DNA of 6,530 nucleotides from Chloroflexota bacterium. Lineage in GTDB: Bacteria; Chloroflexota; Limnocylindria; QHBO01. Location: assembly GCA_005882055.1 (NCBI GenBank), contig VBGQ01000182.1, forward strand, positions 1-6,530. The letters run 5' to 3'. This document shows, in pieces, positions 5,760-6,530 of this stretch. Each line of letters starts with the position of its first letter. Positions within the stretch are counted from its first letter, which is position 1. The notes beneath the pieces were generated by a model. The model was not told the DNA's origin and searched no databases. It saw only the letters and a program-made list of their open reading frames with translations. The position numbers and the translations under genes were made by a program.

Positions 5760-6530
5760 ATGGCGCGTGTCGTGCGCGCGGCTCTGCTCCAGGCGGAGTG
5801 GACCGGCGACAAGGACTCGATGATCGAAAAGCACATCACGTACGCCCGCGAGGCAGCAAAGCAGGGCGCCAAGGTGATGTGCTTCCAGGAGCTCTTCTAC
5901 GGCCCCTACTTCTGCCAGGTCCAGGACCCGCAGTACTACAGCTACACGGAGAAGATCCCGGACGGGCCCACCACCAAGCGGATGCAGGAGCTCGCCAAGG
6001 AGACCGGCATGGTGCTGGTGGTGCCGATGTACGAGGAGGACGAGCACACCAGCGGCATCTACTACAACACCGCCGCGGTGATCGACGCCGACGGCAGCTA
6101 CCTGGGCAAGTACCGCAAGACCCACATCCCCCACGTCAAGGGCTTCTGGGAGAAGTTTTACTTCCGTCCCGGCAACCTGGGCTACCCGGTCTTCGATACG
6201 GCAGTCGGCAAGGTCGGCGTGTACATCTGTTACGACCGCCACTTTCCGGAAGGCGCCCGGGCGCTGGGGCTCAACGGCGCCGAGCTGGTCTTCATCCCCT
6301 CGGCAACGTCACGCGGCCTCTCCGAGTACCTGTGGCGCGTTGAACAGGTCAGCCACGCGCTCGCCAACGGGTACTACGTGGGCACTATCAACCGCGTGGG
6401 GATCGAGCCGCTGGGCGACGACGACTTCTACGGGCAGTCGTACTTCTGCGATCCGCGCGGCCAGTTCGTGGGCGAGGTTGGCGATTCGAAGAACGAGGAG
6501 CTGCTCGTCCGTGACCTGGACCTCGACAAG
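5760..6530 (+). CDS. Nitrilase-superfamily amidase, beta-ureidopropionase-like (C-terminus cut by window edge)
   Basis: This enzyme hydrolyses an N-carbamoyl amide to an amine, CO2 and ammonia; the expected substrate is N-carbamoyl-beta-alanine or a relative from pyrimidine breakdown. The 257 residues present form one uninterrupted frame that runs off the right edge, probably missing only the last few tens of residues. The catalytic set is complete: Glu44 (FQELFYGPYFC), Lys120 (KYRKTHIP), Glu131 (KGFWEKFYF) and nucleophile Cys157 (ICYDRHFPE). The later segment (IPSATSRGLSEYLW, INRVG, DDFYGQSYFCDPRG) resembles beta-ureidopropionases more than N-carbamoylputrescine amidases, which usually have a C-W-D-Q motif at the cysteine; here it is C-Y-D-R. 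The close homologue AguB remains the main alternative. It is transcribed away from the channel gene. Partner genes for pyrimidine catabolism, such as a dihydropyrimidinase, may follow just outside the window. Confidence 0.9.
   Translation, partial: MARVVRAALLQAEWTGDKDSMIEKHITYAREAAKQGAKVMCFQELFYGPYFCQVQDPQYYSYTEKIPDGPTTKRMQELAKETGMVLVVPMYEEDEHTSGIYYNTAAVIDADGSYLGKYRKTHIPHVKGFWEKFYFRPGNLGYPVFDTAVGKVGVYICYDRHFPEGARALGLNGAELVFIPSATSRGLSEYLWRVEQVSHALANGYYVGTINRVGIEPLGDDDFYGQSYFCDPRGQFVGEVGDSKNEELLVRDLDLDK

Noticed and set aside
5661..6242. N-terminal extension of the channel reading frame up to 6242
   Set aside because: It is antisense to the amidase, whose catalytic residues and GGAGG site are clear. 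The extension has no channel-family resemblance, and the channel homology begins at the ATG at 5660.
5678..6343. A plus-strand frame of 221 codons overlapping the amidase
   Set aside because: It is an out-of-frame reading of the amidase gene and is rich in Arg, Gly and Pro. The true frame starts at 5760 and shows the full Glu-Lys-Cys catalytic set.

Overview
The window is GC-rich, and every base lies in or close to a protein-coding gene. The genes look like those of a high-GC bacterium of the Actinomycetota/Chloroflexota kind. The reasons are GTG starts, 'TANNNT'-type promoter candidates, weak Shine-Dalgarno sequences, a MarP-type membrane serine protease, and a pyrimidine/hydantoin-type catabolic set of ABC transporter, class-III aminotransferase and beta-ureidopropionase-like amidase. 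The lineage is an inference, because no rRNA or other phylogenetic marker is present. I saw no tRNA, rRNA, insertion sequence or CRISPR array.

Layout, left to right. At 1-193 (minus) is the N-terminal part of an ABC permease cut by the window edge. At 190-1029 (minus) is an ABC ATPase of the nitrate/sulfonate/taurine type, joined to that permease by a 4-base ATGA overlap. At 1040-1963 (minus) is a second, different ABC permease. At 1976-3313 (minus) is a class-III PLP aminotransferase. These four genes read leftward with gaps of about 12 bases or less, so they look like one operon whose first gene is the aminotransferase. At 3372-4550 (minus) is a MarP-like membrane-anchored trypsin-fold protease. 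At 4572-5660 (minus) is a two-helix potassium-channel-like protein with a cytosolic NAD-binding RCK domain. A 99-base divergent intergenic region (5661-5759) then separates the minus-strand genes from a plus-strand nitrilase-superfamily amidase, beta-ureidopropionase-like, which starts at 5760 and runs off the right edge.

How the genes may work together. The amidase is expected to release beta-alanine (or a beta-amino acid) from an N-carbamoyl compound. The aminotransferase could then convert the omega-amino acid to its semialdehyde. The ABC transporter could import the parent pyrimidine, hydantoin or related compound. Together they suggest reductive pyrimidine or hydantoin catabolism; the expected dihydropyrimidinase/hydantoinase and the substrate-binding protein are not in the window. 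The protease and channel in the middle form a separate envelope/ion-homeostasis pair.

The most unusual element is the channel's selectivity filter, which reads V-L-G-Q-G-D where potassium channels normally have T-V-G-Y-G-D. I did not find a clearly novel multi-gene system. The channel/protease pair inside a catabolic locus is the part most worth following up.
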